Below the pieces are notes generated by a model. It searched no databases. It worked only from the letters and a program-made list of their open reading frames with translations, and was not told where the DNA came from. A DNA stretch of 64,000 nt from Gigaspora rosea (Eukaryota; Glomeromycota; Glomeromycetes; Diversisporales; Gigasporaceae), in assembly GCA_003550325.1 (NCBI GenBank), contig QKWP01000849.1, forward strand, positions 62,001 to 126,000, given 5' to 3'. The position numbers were made by a program, and so were the translations under genes. How positions within the stretch are numbered: position 1 is the stretch's first letter; every line of letters starts with the position of its first letter. Positions 1 to 9,839 of the stretch are shown here, piece by piece.

Positions 1-1427
1 ATGCCATAAAAACACCATACAAGATACTGTACAAACAACATTAAAACACTGTACAAATGCTATAGAAACACTATACAAACACTGTAGAGACACTAGATAA
101 ATGCCATAAAGATACCATACAAATGACCATACAAATGACCATACAAACTTGTCAAACACAATGCAAAAAAAAACTGATACCAATGATAAACATATCAAAA
201 AGTGTAACCTATTCTGAACCTGACAAGAATTAGTACTGCACAAACACTCAATGAAAAGCAAAAAAAAAGAAACAAATGCTTAGCTGTATGAAATCGCAAG
301 ACCTTTGACCAACAATGTAAAAGAAAACTATAATGCTGAGAAAGGATGATATCGAAATGAAAATACAACATAGATCCAGATACCAACTACTACAACAAAG
401 TCTACAAACTTCAAAAATGATGACTCCAAGAACTAGGCAACTTCAAAAATAACAATAGTTAAGAAACCAATAATGCTCCAGTAACAAAAAAGAAACACCT
501 ATCAAAGCTAGTATAAAACAAAACTAACACCTTACCAACGACAAAAAGGAAAGCACAGAAAGCATCAAACTAAAAGACACCAACGATGAGGAAACTGGAT
601 CACAAAAAATACCAAATTGGATGGCACTAGTAACAGGAGGAAATTACTAAACTAGAAGATATAAAAACTACAGTACCAACAATGAAAAACTGAACAATAC
701 TAGTGACAAAAGAAGCACCAATAAAATGAACAATAATTTAAAACTAAAAAAGGATCAAGAATAATAATAGTACTATACAAATAAAATAAATAAATAATAA
801 AAAAAATCAAATTACTTATCTTTTTATACTCTTGCTTTGTGTAACTACTGTATAACTAGTAATCAAAATAATAAATTATTATTAATAAAAATAAAAAATG
901 TTAAAAAAATTATAATAAAATAATTTAAAATAAATTAAGTAAAATGTACTGTACATATTTAAAAATAAAAATAATTTAAAAAAATAATTTAAAAATAAAA
1001 TAATAAATAAATAAAAAAAAATTAAATAAGGGCGCTGATATTTATTACCTAATATCCATTTACTTTAGAGGCTTACCCCACCCCCAGATAAAATCTATAA
1101 ATAGAATTTTAGCTAATCAAATTTAACTAAGGTAAGATTTTTCTTGACCCCCTACTTCCTAAAATATTATCTAATAAATGTCAGCACTCTAAAAGAACTG
1201 CTAAAATAAAAATAAAATTAAAAAAAAATAAATCAAAATAAAAAAAATAAAAATAAAAAAAATAAAAGTGAAAATACAAAAAAAAATGATAAAAATGATA
1301 AAAAAAATTTAAAAAAAAAACAAAAAAATAAAAAATAATATATGTACAATATAAACAAAAAATTTTACTAACTATAACTAGCAGTGACAATCACTAGTAT
1401 CACATGATACATAAAATTACATATATA
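1..1427. repeat. degenerate dispersed repeat, copy 1
   Basis: No gene is visible. Bases 1-165 hold loosely repeated short units around acactgtacaaa and accatacaaa. From about 165 to 860 the sequence matches 12320-12950 in the same orientation, including ctgatacca, acctattctgaacctg and agaattagta, and both copies hold several caccaacgatga-type units. The remainder is A/T low complexity with homopolymer runs; the short reading frames in it are rich in F and Y and look spurious. The two copies are clearly diverged. They flank the LINE region at a distance but are too far from its ends to be its target duplication. Confidence 0.6.
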
Positions 1428-1432
1428 CATAC

Positions 1433-2147
1433 TGTTATTCTATATCCACTTCTTCAAAGATATTAGGTAACTAGAGTAATATTAGACAGTGAACACTTTA
1501 TGTAATTTCAAACTTTGTTACTGTGGTATATCTAAGTTAGTATGGTGTTTTTAAGAAAACTTAGCAAAGAAGATTTAAGGCAATTTGCAATTATGAAAGA
1601 GGCTATAATTAGAAGTATATGAGGATACTAATAACTGTTTGATTTGTGTAGTAAATAGTTGTATTTATTTATTAAAAGAGTATGAAGACTCGATGTTGAA
1701 CTTGGGGTTCACATCGGACGTTTTTATACTTTTTGAATTTTTACAAATGTAACGGTCAATATCTTTTACATGTGTAATATATGCTACAACTACTATTAAT
1801 AAAATATATAGTATAAATATAATAAATGTAATATATGTGATAGTGATATAAATATGAAATATGAGATATCTAGAATATAAGCTATAAAAATTACTTCTTT
1901 TAGATATGTCAGATCTAACGTTTTTGCCTGCAGCAATCGTCTAGCCAATCAGATTGCTGATCAAAGGATAAATATAGTTTAAATATTTGACATCTTCTAT
2001 CTTGGCAACCAGAGGTCGTACAGAGACATACTATAGCTCATTCGAACCATCTCGATGAGCTAAATTAAATGGTAGTAGTTTCATTTAATTCAGATTTGTA
2101 AATCATAAGTTATAATCACTTTTGTGTTTTTCTATAGATCAACAGTA
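1433..2147 (-). mobile_element. solo LTR of a Ty3/Gypsy-like element (fossil)
   Basis: Read on the minus strand, this stretch resembles the LTRs of the Gypsy element at 15949-25157. It shares a block with tagtatcctcatatact followed by gcctcttt and a cctta run, and an upstream block with gctcatcgaga and aatgagcta. The order of the blocks and the length (about 0.7 kb) fit one LTR. No internal domain lies beside it, so it reads as a solo LTR. The pentamer catac sits at 1428-1432 and again at 2148-2152, consistent with a 5-bp target duplication. It is well diverged from the 16-kb and 24-kb LTRs, so it is an older or different subfamily member. The ends are approximate. Confidence 0.6.
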
Positions 2148-2184
2148 CATACGAAAAAATTTTAATTTATTATTAACTGTTATT

Positions 2185-2201
2185 GCATTAATTTTATTTT
2201 T
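2185..2201. repeat. LINE target-site duplication, 3' side of element
   Basis: gcattaattttattttt is found here and again, identically, at 11905-11921. It directly adjoins the poly-T (minus-strand poly-A) end of the LINE. Confidence 0.85.
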
Positions 2202-2229
2202 TTTTTTTTGATATTAATGGTGAGACCTT

Positions 2230-2360
2230 GCTCTTATCTTTATTAAATTTAATGGAAACTTTTTACAATTGGAAAAAACTTCATAATTTAAATCNGCTCT
2301 TATCTTTATTAAATTTAATGGAAACTTTTTACAATTGGAAAAAACTTCATAATTTAAATC
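2230..2360. repeat. 64-bp direct duplication around a single N
   Basis: The stretch from gctcttatctttatt to aatttaaatc (2230-2294) is repeated at 2296-2360 with a single N at 2295 between the copies. An abrupt, essentially identical duplication joined by one N looks like two overlapping contig ends joined without merging, rather than biology. It lies in the LINE 3' UTR, and the related tail at 53.5 kb has only one copy. Confidence 0.75.
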
Positions 2361-2674
2361 TAATGCTAAGAAAAAGAACTCAGACATATAGCTAGATAAA
2401 CAAAAGTAGACCTAGTACTTATCTGTGGCCTAAACCAACCAGAGTGGCCAAGGCTCACCTAGATTTGGGGATTAGTTAATATACTTGAAGGGTGTATGAG
2501 ATATTTAATCCAGTGAGGGTACCAATATTCTACTTTCTAAATAGAGGTATTTATAATAGAGTTATTATTATTAGTTTGAGTTAAAAGTGTAGTAATTACA
2601 GAAGATCCAGAAGGTATAGACTGGTTTTGTGAAGTTGCTTGTTGGTATTGTGATCTTGAAATACAGTATGGGAT

Positions 2675-5600
2675 TCAAATTTTTGTATAAATTTGTTGGT
2701 TGAGATGAAGTAAAAATTTAATTGTAAGAGAACTAGCAAGTTTTGAAGATAGAGTAATTTCTTGTATTATATTTATTAGTTCTAGTGGAATAAGACCTGA
2801 TAGGGTTGAGTATAGTGAAGGCTTATGTGAAAAATGGTGAATTTGCAAACTATCAAGTTTTAAGATTTGGGAGTGAAGATTTTTAGTCTGAGTTGGAGAA
2901 ATATCTAGTTTGTTAGGACTAATTATTTGGTTTAAGGAAGTGTTTATAAGGTCCAGTAATAGATTGGTATCTGGACAGAGGGCCCAGTGCAAAGCACTAC
3001 TTGCCTGTTGGCATATATGACAAATGTTAGAGTATGATGGATATCTTTTATGAAAGATATGTGGGGAGGGAAGCTCATCTAGCAATAATTTGACTCTAAA
3101 AGATTTTAGAGTAGAAGATTGAAAGCTGTGTGAAAAATTGGTAATTTTTTGGTTATTATTAATATATAACCATGAAGCATTCCAGTTAATAAGTTGTGAG
3201 ATTGAGTTCCATTGTTGAAAGCAGTTTTGTGATGTCCACCATGCAGTTATATGTGCTCTGCAAATTGTTCTGATACTGCGACGTATGGGAAGTTCCATTG
3301 GGTAGTTATCTGAGGTTGGTGTATACTGAGGATTGTATATATTGTTTGGATTAAAAATAAGATAAGGTGCTATATGATGATTACATGCTAGTTGGTCAGC
3401 TTTGTTGTTAAAATCATTATCTTCATGTGCTCTAACTTTGTACAAAGTGATATTAAGATTATATGATTTAATTAGGTTAAGTAGTGTATTCCAAATTGAC
3501 CAGTAGGGGATATTTAAGAAGTTTGGAAGTGGTGTAGTATTGGTTAGGTTTTGGAATTTAGATATAACTGATTGTGAGTCTGTATAAATTTGGATAGTAC
3601 AGTTTCTGGGAACTGTACTAATTGCAGCTAAAATTGCAAGTAATTCTGCTTTAAATGAGCATGGCCAATATTTGGTTTGTGCTTGAAAGGTGTGTATGAT
3701 ATTTAGATTATCTAATTGTATCCAGCCAATTCCCATAGAGCACTGAGAGCTGCCTAGATTAATAACAGAGTCATTTGTATAAAAAGTTAGTTCTGAATAA
3801 CTGCTATTATAATTTGTAAAAGCCTGTAAAGTATTACAAGCTTGGCTTGGTTCAAATATAGAAGGAAGTTGTGTAGTAAAAATATTAAGATTTGGTAATA
3901 GTGGTATTTGAATTGGGTTTCTAAGTGCAATTGAGTATATAAGATCTAGAAAATTAGCATTTAAGTTAATTGTTTTGTCAGAATTTAGTCTGCCAAAGAA
4001 TTTTGTAGCATGACTAGTAGATATTAGAATAGTGCATTTGTTTTTGATTATTTTAGTATTAAGAGAACAGTTACTACATGATGATATAGTAATTGGAGGA
4101 GTTGGGTATAGGTTTGTAAATTGTGTTTGAAAAGAACATTGCCAGTGTGTTATTAGTATAAAGTCTGATGTAGTTGGTTGGCGACGAGCTTTGCCTATAA
4201 TGACTTGATCATTTAACAGTGTAATAAGCCAAGGTTTGGCATGTTTTGAAAAGTGTCCAGTAGTATAGCTATAGTAGTTTGTAGGAGGTAAGTTTATATG
4301 TGAGTAGATAGTACGTTCATAAGAGTAGTTAGTAACTTTGTCTTCTAGGAAGGTAAACCATTGAGGGGTTCTACCTTTAGGAATTTTATGTAGTCTTGGT
4401 GAAATGTATTTCCATTCTAACAGATATGAGTTGTCATATATTGTGAGTTGGTCAAGAAAAAGTAGATGATAATGGCGAATTTGTTTTTTAAAAGTTGTAT
4501 ATTTAGGATGTGAAGCCAGAATAGATTCCAAAGAGGTTGAACCTTCTTGGATTACAAAAGGAATATTGTAATAAGAGTTAGTACTTATTGACCAGTTTAG
4601 GTGTTTGAAGAGCTGGATTATTTTAAAAGTTGTAGTTAATTTGTTGGGACCATCAATTGTAGGATTAGGGTGTAAAAAAATACTAGTAGGTGACCAAAAG
4701 TTATTTTGAAGTTGTTGAACTCTAATAAGAGTAGTAGTATTTAATAGGTTGTTATTGTTTAATCTCTTAATAAAATTAGATATATGATGTTGAAGTTGAA
4801 TATCCCAGATGTTTTTGATATTGTAAATTTGAGGGTGGAGTAAAGTACTAGTAGGGATTGTGCGGTTGAGTTTGGCTTTGTGCTTGATTAGTCCTATGTG
4901 CTGTGTTAAAATTTTGTTACATGTTGGCTGACTTAGTACAATATTTTGTAACCGGTATTCTATTGTGGGAATAATGACAGTATTAATAATATAACATGCT
5001 TGGGTATCTGTAATTTGTTTTGTATGAGCAATTTGTATAAGCTGGTTTGATTCAGCAATTATAAGTCGAGTTTGTTGAAATTGTTTATTATCTAAAGTGA
5101 ACCAACATCCTAAAAATTTAAAAGGCTGATTTGGTTGTTGTAAAGGAAGAGGATGATTGTTGTATATAATTGGGTTGTAGTTTTGTTGCTTGATATTGGT
5201 TGAAAGTATTGATTTGGCTGGATTAACTTGAATATTTGCCATAGAATAGAAAGACTCTGCAATAGTAAGTATTTTGGAAAGCTCTGTTTGGGATGGTGCT
5301 ATCCATAAGGTATCATCCATATAAGCTAGCACAGAACATTTGGTTTGTAAATTGTCAGTTGAAAGATTTTTAAGATTGGTAAACCAAGATGTTTCAATTG
5401 TATAACCGGGTGAGTTAGAGTATATACAAGAAATAAGGGGGTCATAGTAGATTCGCCAGAGAAGGGGTATTATTGTTTCTCCTTGGTCAATACCATTTTG
5501 AACATTGTAAGACTGTGTAAGTCCCAAATTAGTAATAACATTGTTTTGTCGATCAGTTAAGATGTTAAGAAGAGTATTAACAATATTAGTAGACAGAAGT

Positions 5601-8425
5601 AGACGTGTAAGGGCATGTTCTAAAAGAGTAAGATTTACAGAGTCATAAGCTTTACTCATATCTTGTGATAGGAGCCAAATCTCTTTGTGGTTACAATTTG
5701 CATCTTCTATAAGATTGTTGAGGATATGGATAGGGATAGATGTACTATTTTCAGGAAGAGCGACATAGTTATATGGTGAAAGAATAGGATGTAGTGAAAA
5801 GACTTGATTTAGTCTATTGGTAATGATTTTGGTATAGATTTTTCTGGTATGTTCAATAAGACTTATTGGACGTGTAAGGTTGAGATTACCATCAAAAGAA
5901 TTATTTTTTGGAATAGGAAAGATTCTTCCTCTTTTCCATTGTTTGGGGATTGAGTTTTGTATAAGACATCGGTTAAAAAAGGATGTAAGGATAGTAATAC
6001 CAGTTGAGTTGAAATGTTTGATCATTTCATAGCTTATGCCTGTAGGACCACAGGCTTTACTATTAGGGAGTTGAGAGATTGTTTGAATAACCTCTTCTTC
6101 TGTTATAGGCAGAGTTAATGGAATATACCATTCAGACTTAATATGTGGTAGTGGATGGTATTGTTGGTGCCAGAAATTATTAAATAAGTTTTGGTTAATA
6201 GGTCTATATGCGGTCCAGTTATTGAAATGTGACTGGATATGTTGTTTAATTAAAGTTGAATCAGTAATAAGTTGGTTTTGAAGCTTGATATTTGTAAAAT
6301 GATCAGGAGGTTTGTAGCGATCGAGTATACTATTTATAGCCTGTGTAGGTTTAGTTACAAGAGATTCACATCTTTTTTCAGAGGCTTGGTTAATTTGTTG
6401 TCGAAGAAGAAGAGAGTATTCTAAATGGTATGCATGATATATCTGTTTCCAAATACTTTGTGCATGTAGGAGCCATATTTGAATTTGATCAGAATCAAGC
6501 GATGTAAGGAAGTTGAGATTACACTTTGCTTTTGAGTTGATAAATAAAATGTGTGAATTGATGTGAGGTAAGTAATTAATGGAATTGCTTTTTAAGAGTT
6601 TAATAAGATTTCCTAGTTTTTTGAGACCAGTATGAAGTGCAGTACAGTGTGGCATGTATTTGTGATTATAACTTCGTTTACGAGTTTTTTTGTTAGGAAT
6701 TTTTTGAATTGCAGCCTGTATAGTACAGTGTTGTATTTTATGCCAGGTTGTATCAATACTTTCTTGTGTGTTAGTTGAGAGTAGAACTTGGTTTTTAGTG
6801 AATAGCTGAGATAATAAATCAGAATACTCTGTCCATTGATCTGAGCTCATTGTTTTGTAGTTGAAAATTCTGCGACTAATCCCAGTATGAAGGCATGGAG
6901 GTTTGCTATAGGCATTAGGAAATGTCCAAGAAGTAAATAGAATGAGATGGTCACTAAGAGTACTGGTTTGGCTATTATTTAGATTATAAGAAAGAAGAAA
7001 TTGTATATTAAATGAGTCAGTCCAGATATAATCTATTCTGCTATTATTAATTTTATTTGACCAAGTGTAGTGTGTATTGTTATAATGAGCCCCAATATCA
7101 AACATGTTTGAGCGATGTAAAAAGTTTATAAGTTTGTATTTTGATGCTGAACTAGTTGTGTTATCATGTGTGTTAAAGTCTCCCAGGATTATAGAGTGTA
7201 GATTAGATTGTTGGGCCTGTAAAATCCAGTTGATAACCTGATTTTGAGTTTGATTTCTTTTATTTGAATCAGTAGATGAAAGATAAACTGATATAATACG
7301 GAGCTTAATATTGCCTTTGAAAAACAAGTCCAAAGCAATAGCTTCTCCTGAGTGAGTATGACAACTGTGTACGTGGGGTTTAAGATGGTTGCAAATCATA
7401 ATGGCAGTGCCTTCAATTGAACTTTCAGAATTTGCCCAGTAGTAGGTAAATAGATTATTGTTGCAGAAAGAAAGTTTTGTTTTGGATGAGATTTTAGTTT
7501 CAGTAATACATGCAATTGAGATATTGTAGTTAATACAGTAGTCTTGCCAGATTTGCCTTTTGGAAGCAACATTAAAACCTCTAACATTGTGTGTAACAAT
7601 ATTTAGGTGCAAGTTTTGCAAAAGGTCTTGGGTATTAGAAGAAGAGCCTCTACTTGAAGGTGTTGTTGAAATTGGAGTAGAAAGTGGCATTTGAGAATTG
7701 TTGTTGGATGATTTAAGCTCTATATTACAGAAAGTTGGTAGCTCCCCCAAAGCTGAGATTATAAAGTGACCTGGTAGTAAGTTTTCATATGGAAGGTAAA
7801 TATGTGCTTCTGTGAAGAAATAGTCAATTTGGGGATGTGGTTTGACAGAAATTTTGATATATTGGTCTGAATAAAACATGGTGTAATATTCTAGTATATA
7901 TTGCAAGAAAGTGCCTACAGTTTGTGGAGAGGGTAGAGCTTGTAGTCTATGATAGTAAAGAAATTTATTGTAGCATGTTGTTGGGTTATATAATTCAGGA
8001 GAGTTAAGATCAGAATAATTATAGTTTCTGTCATTTAAGGAGTTTGTAGGAATTTCGATTTCTTCATCACTAAAGTCTTTTACAAGTAGCAATTCATCAT
8101 AAGTTTCTGATATTAGGTAGTTGTTAGAGTTGGTATTAGTTGATGGTAAAGAGGTATTGAAGGAGTATTGTACTTCAGAATGAGATGAAGATATGATATC
8201 TGAAGTATTATGATTGTCTTCTGTAGAAACGCTCGCCGTTTTAAGCTCGGTTCTCACAGCTGCGCAGGGTACCATAGCCTGCCCTGTACGTTGGGTCTGG
8301 CCGTTATAATCTTGGTCCTCTGCGTAAATAGGCTTTCCTGCCTGCCTACTTACAGCATTCTCCTCTGAATATGGCCCACAAAAAGTGGAGAACATTTTAT
8401 TTCCAGAGGCGGCAGCTGCTTCCAT
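2675..8425 (-). CDS. LINE ORF3: endonuclease-reverse transcriptase-RNase H polyprotein (1916 aa)
   Basis: Nicks target DNA and reverse-transcribes the element RNA. In order: an N-terminal region of about 270 residues with no recognised domain; an APE-type endonuclease at about 275-510, with THNVRGFN, CITETK, GDFNTH (near 415), RIDYIW and SDH (near 490); a reverse transcriptase at about 790-1100, with KACGPTGISYEMIKH, RPISLIEH, DMSKAYDSVN, NGIDQGE and AYMDDT (near 1033); an RNase H at about 1540-1700, with KAELLAILAA, YTDSQS (near 1615) and VRAHEDN...KADQLA; and a C-terminal CxxC-x7-HxxxC knuckle. The RT active site is YMDD, where most LINEs have F/YADD. The first RNase H motif reads YTND, where TDGS-like is usual. 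The start is 17 nt after the stop of the previous frame and in a different register, so it needs reinitiation or a similar mechanism. The first 65 codons are visibly GC-richer than the rest. Confidence 0.93.
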   Translation of the reverse strand: MEAAAASGNKMFSTFCGPYSEENAVSRQAGKPIYAEDQDYNGQTQRTGQAMVPCAAVRTELKTASVSTEDNHNTSDIISSSHSEVQYSFNTSLPSTNTNSNNYLISETYDELLLVKDFSDEEIEIPTNSLNDRNYNYSDLNSPELYNPTTCYNKFLYYHRLQALPSPQTVGTFLQYILEYYTMFYSDQYIKISVKPHPQIDYFFTEAHIYLPYENLLPGHFIISALGELPTFCNIELKSSNNNSQMPLSTPISTTPSSRGSSSNTQDLLQNLHLNIVTHNVRGFNVASKRQIWQDYCINYNISIACITETKISSKTKLSFCNNNLFTYYWANSESSIEGTAIMICNHLKPHVHSCHTHSGEAIALDLFFKGNIKLRIISVYLSSTDSNKRNQTQNQVINWILQAQQSNLHSIILGDFNTHDNTTSSASKYKLINFLHRSNMFDIGAHYNNTHYTWSNKINNSRIDYIWTDSFNIQFLLSYNLNNSQTSTLSDHLILFTSWTFPNAYSKPPCLHTGISRRIFNYKTMSSDQWTEYSDLLSQLFTKNQVLLSTNTQESIDTTWHKIQHCTIQAAIQKIPNKKTRKRSYNHKYMPHCTALHTGLKKLGNLIKLLKSNSINYLPHINSHILFINSKAKCNLNFLTSLDSDQIQIWLLHAQSIWKQIYHAYHLEYSLLLRQQINQASEKRCESLVTKPTQAINSILDRYKPPDHFTNIKLQNQLITDSTLIKQHIQSHFNNWTAYRPINQNLFNNFWHQQYHPLPHIKSEWYIPLTLPITEEEVIQTISQLPNSKACGPTGISYEMIKHFNSTGITILTSFFNRCLIQNSIPKQWKRGRIFPIPKNNSFDGNLNLTRPISLIEHTRKIYTKIITNRLNQVFSLHPILSPYNYVALPENSTSIPIHILNNLIEDANCNHKEIWLLSQDMSKAYDSVNLTLLEHALTRLLLSTNIVNTLLNILTDRQNNVITNLGLTQSYNVQNGIDQGETIIPLLWRIYYDPLISCIYSNSPGYTIETSWFTNLKNLSTDNLQTKCSVLAYMDDTLWIAPSQTELSKILTIAESFYSMANIQVNPAKSILSTNIKQQNYNPIIYNNHPLPLQQPNQPFKFLGCWFTLDNKQFQQTRLIIAESNQLIQIAHTKQITDTQACYIINTVIIPTIEYRLQNIVLSQPTCNKILTQHIGLIKHKAKLNRTIPTSTLLHPQIYNIKNIWDIQLQHHISNFIKRLNNNNLLNTTTLIRVQQLQNNFWSPTSIFLHPNPTIDGPNKLTTTFKIIQLFKHLNWSISTNSYYNIPFVIQEGSTSLESILASHPKYTTFKKQIRHYHLLFLDQLTIYDNSYLLEWKYISPRLHKIPKGRTPQWFTFLEDKVTNYSYERTIYSHINLPPTNYYSYTTGHFSKHAKPWLITLLNDQVIIGKARRQPTTSDFILITHWQCSFQTQFTNLYPTPPITISSCSNCSLNTKIIKNKCTILISTSHATKFFGRLNSDKTINLNANFLDLIYSIALRNPIQIPLLPNLNIFTTQLPSIFEPSQACNTLQAFTNYNSSYSELTFYTNDSVINLGSSQCSMGIGWIQLDNLNIIHTFQAQTKYWPCSFKAELLAILAAISTVPRNCTIQIYTDSQSVISKFQNLTNTTPLPNFLNIPYWSIWNTLLNLIKSYNLNITLYKVRAHEDNDFNNKADQLACNHHIAPYLIFNPNNIYNPQYTPTSDNYPMELPIRRSIRTICRAHITAWWTSQNCFQQWNSISQLINWNASWLYINNNQKITNFSHSFQSSTLKSFRVKLLLDELPSPHIFHKRYPSYSNICHICQQASSALHWALCPDTNLLLDLINTSLNQIISPNKLDISPTQTKNLHSQILKLDSLQIHHFSHKPSLYSTLSGLIPLELINIIQEITLSSKLASSLTIKFLLHLNQQIYTKI

Positions 8426-8442
8426 GTTTTCTACAGAAGAAT

Positions 8443-9837
8443 TTAGTGAAAAGATTGTTGAGATTCTTGAGGTTGTTTTGAAATAGAATCTTTTTTATTT
8501 AGTAATGGATTATAAAAGAGAGCATTTGTAAAGTTTGGCTTAATGATATTGTAATGATTAATAATAAGTTGCTCTGCATGAGGTAAGTAGTTTTTGGTAA
8601 ATTGAGTACGGATTTGGGCAAAGGTTTGTTTAGGGTTTTTGAGGATTTCAAAGTAGGAAATAACTCTACCAATAAATGCAGGATCTGTAGTTTGATTAAG
8701 GAGTTTGTGTAGAGATTCATCATAAGAGAGGTTGTATATGTTATCATTTTTTGCTACAGCTTTGAGATATTCATTAAAGTATGAATAAAAGTAGAATGTA
8801 TTCCGTTTGATATTAGGTTCAGCATTATTTTTAAGTTTATAGAAGTTATCAGCTTCATTTGCAAGATCTGAAAAAGTTTGAGCAGGGAATGGTTTAGAAA
8901 AGGTAGCAAAACAAGTTCCATTTTTTTCAAAGATTAAATAGTTCAAAGTAGGGTGAATAATAGATTGTTTGGGTGAACTAGAAAGTGGTGTAGGTGCTGG
9001 ATATAGATTAAGGGATTCTTTATAGTAGTATTGGTAAATATTTTGATAGGTGTGTTGATTAGCAGATTCTAAATTTGATGTATCAGTTTTAAGAATTTCA
9101 CATGCATGTTTATCTGCATTGCAGTTATAAATATGGTAGAGAGTGGCTTTGGCAACTGCTTCTCTGCGCTCACTAAGTGAAGTAATTTCTGGAAAGTTAA
9201 TAGAAGATGGAAGAAGTTTTTTACATTCAGTGGCTAGTGTTGTAACAACTTCATGTTTAATATGATTATATATTTTTTTCTCTGTGGTTTCTGATAGGTT
9301 AGTAAATTGTCTAGTATAAGTTGGAATAAAGGAAGCAAACCACTTATCAAGATCCTGTATGAAGGGTTTAAGTGAAGGAATTCTAAAGTTTTGAGAAAAT
9401 TGCTGTTTGAGAATATTAAGAGCTACATTAATATTATATTTGTTGTCATTTTGAATTTGAAAAAGAGATTTGTTAGGTGTGTCCTCACTAAATGAGTAGT
9501 GAATTTTGAAGCGAATGGGTTTAATATTAAGTTCTTCAATGAACTTTTGGGCATGAATTGTTTGATATTTGTCTTGAAGGAATAAATGTATACGAGCAAG
9601 ATTTAAAGCAACTTGATTATGGTTACGAATACTATAAGGAGGAATAGAACTTAAAGATGATAAGATTTTTTTGTAATTAAGTTGAGTAAAGAGTTCAGTT
9701 GTAAACTGAAGAAATAGAGACTTAAAAGTATCAAGAATAATACAAAAGGGTACTATAGAGTTTTTGTCAAGTGAGGGATTGGCTTCAAGAATCAAATCAA
9801 GAAGAAATTTAGGACGTTTTCCAGCTAGTAATGCCAT
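8443..9837 (-). CDS. LINE ORF2: unrecognised 464-aa protein
   Basis: An intact frame between the first and last frames of the LINE. Its ATG overlaps the upstream stop by one base (TAATG), and it ends 17 nt before the polymerase ORF. I recognise no domain. It is largely hydrophilic, rich in N, Q, K, S and Y, begins MALLAGKRPKFLLDLILEAN, and has several probable amphipathic helices. There are no clear CCHC knuckles, signal peptide or membrane segment. Position suggests an RNA-binding or particle-forming (gag-like) role, as for ORF1 proteins of other LINEs; this is inference only. It has the same AT-rich base use as the neighbouring frames. Confidence 0.8.
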   Translation of the reverse strand: MALLAGKRPKFLLDLILEANPSLDKNSIVPFCIILDTFKSLFLQFTTELFTQLNYKKILSSLSSIPPYSIRNHNQVALNLARIHLFLQDKYQTIHAQKFIEELNIKPIRFKIHYSFSEDTPNKSLFQIQNDNKYNINVALNILKQQFSQNFRIPSLKPFIQDLDKWFASFIPTYTRQFTNLSETTEKKIYNHIKHEVVTTLATECKKLLPSSINFPEITSLSERREAVAKATLYHIYNCNADKHACEILKTDTSNLESANQHTYQNIYQYYYKESLNLYPAPTPLSSSPKQSIIHPTLNYLIFEKNGTCFATFSKPFPAQTFSDLANEADNFYKLKNNAEPNIKRNTFYFYSYFNEYLKAVAKNDNIYNLSYDESLHKLLNQTTDPAFIGRVISYFEILKNPKQTFAQIRTQFTKNYLPHAEQLIINHYNIIKPNFTNALFYNPLLNKKDSISKQPQESQQSFH

Positions 9838-9839
9838 TA
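9835..9839 (-). promoter_or_regulatory. TAATG stop-start overlap coupling LINE ORF1 and ORF2
   Basis: On the minus strand the TAA stop of the 412-codon frame (9839-9837) shares its last A with the ATG of the 464-codon frame (9837-9835). The same UAAUG arrangement is known in the silkworm LINE SART1, where it couples translation by termination and reinitiation. The sequence shows the overlap directly; use of the mechanism here is inferred. Confidence 0.7.
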
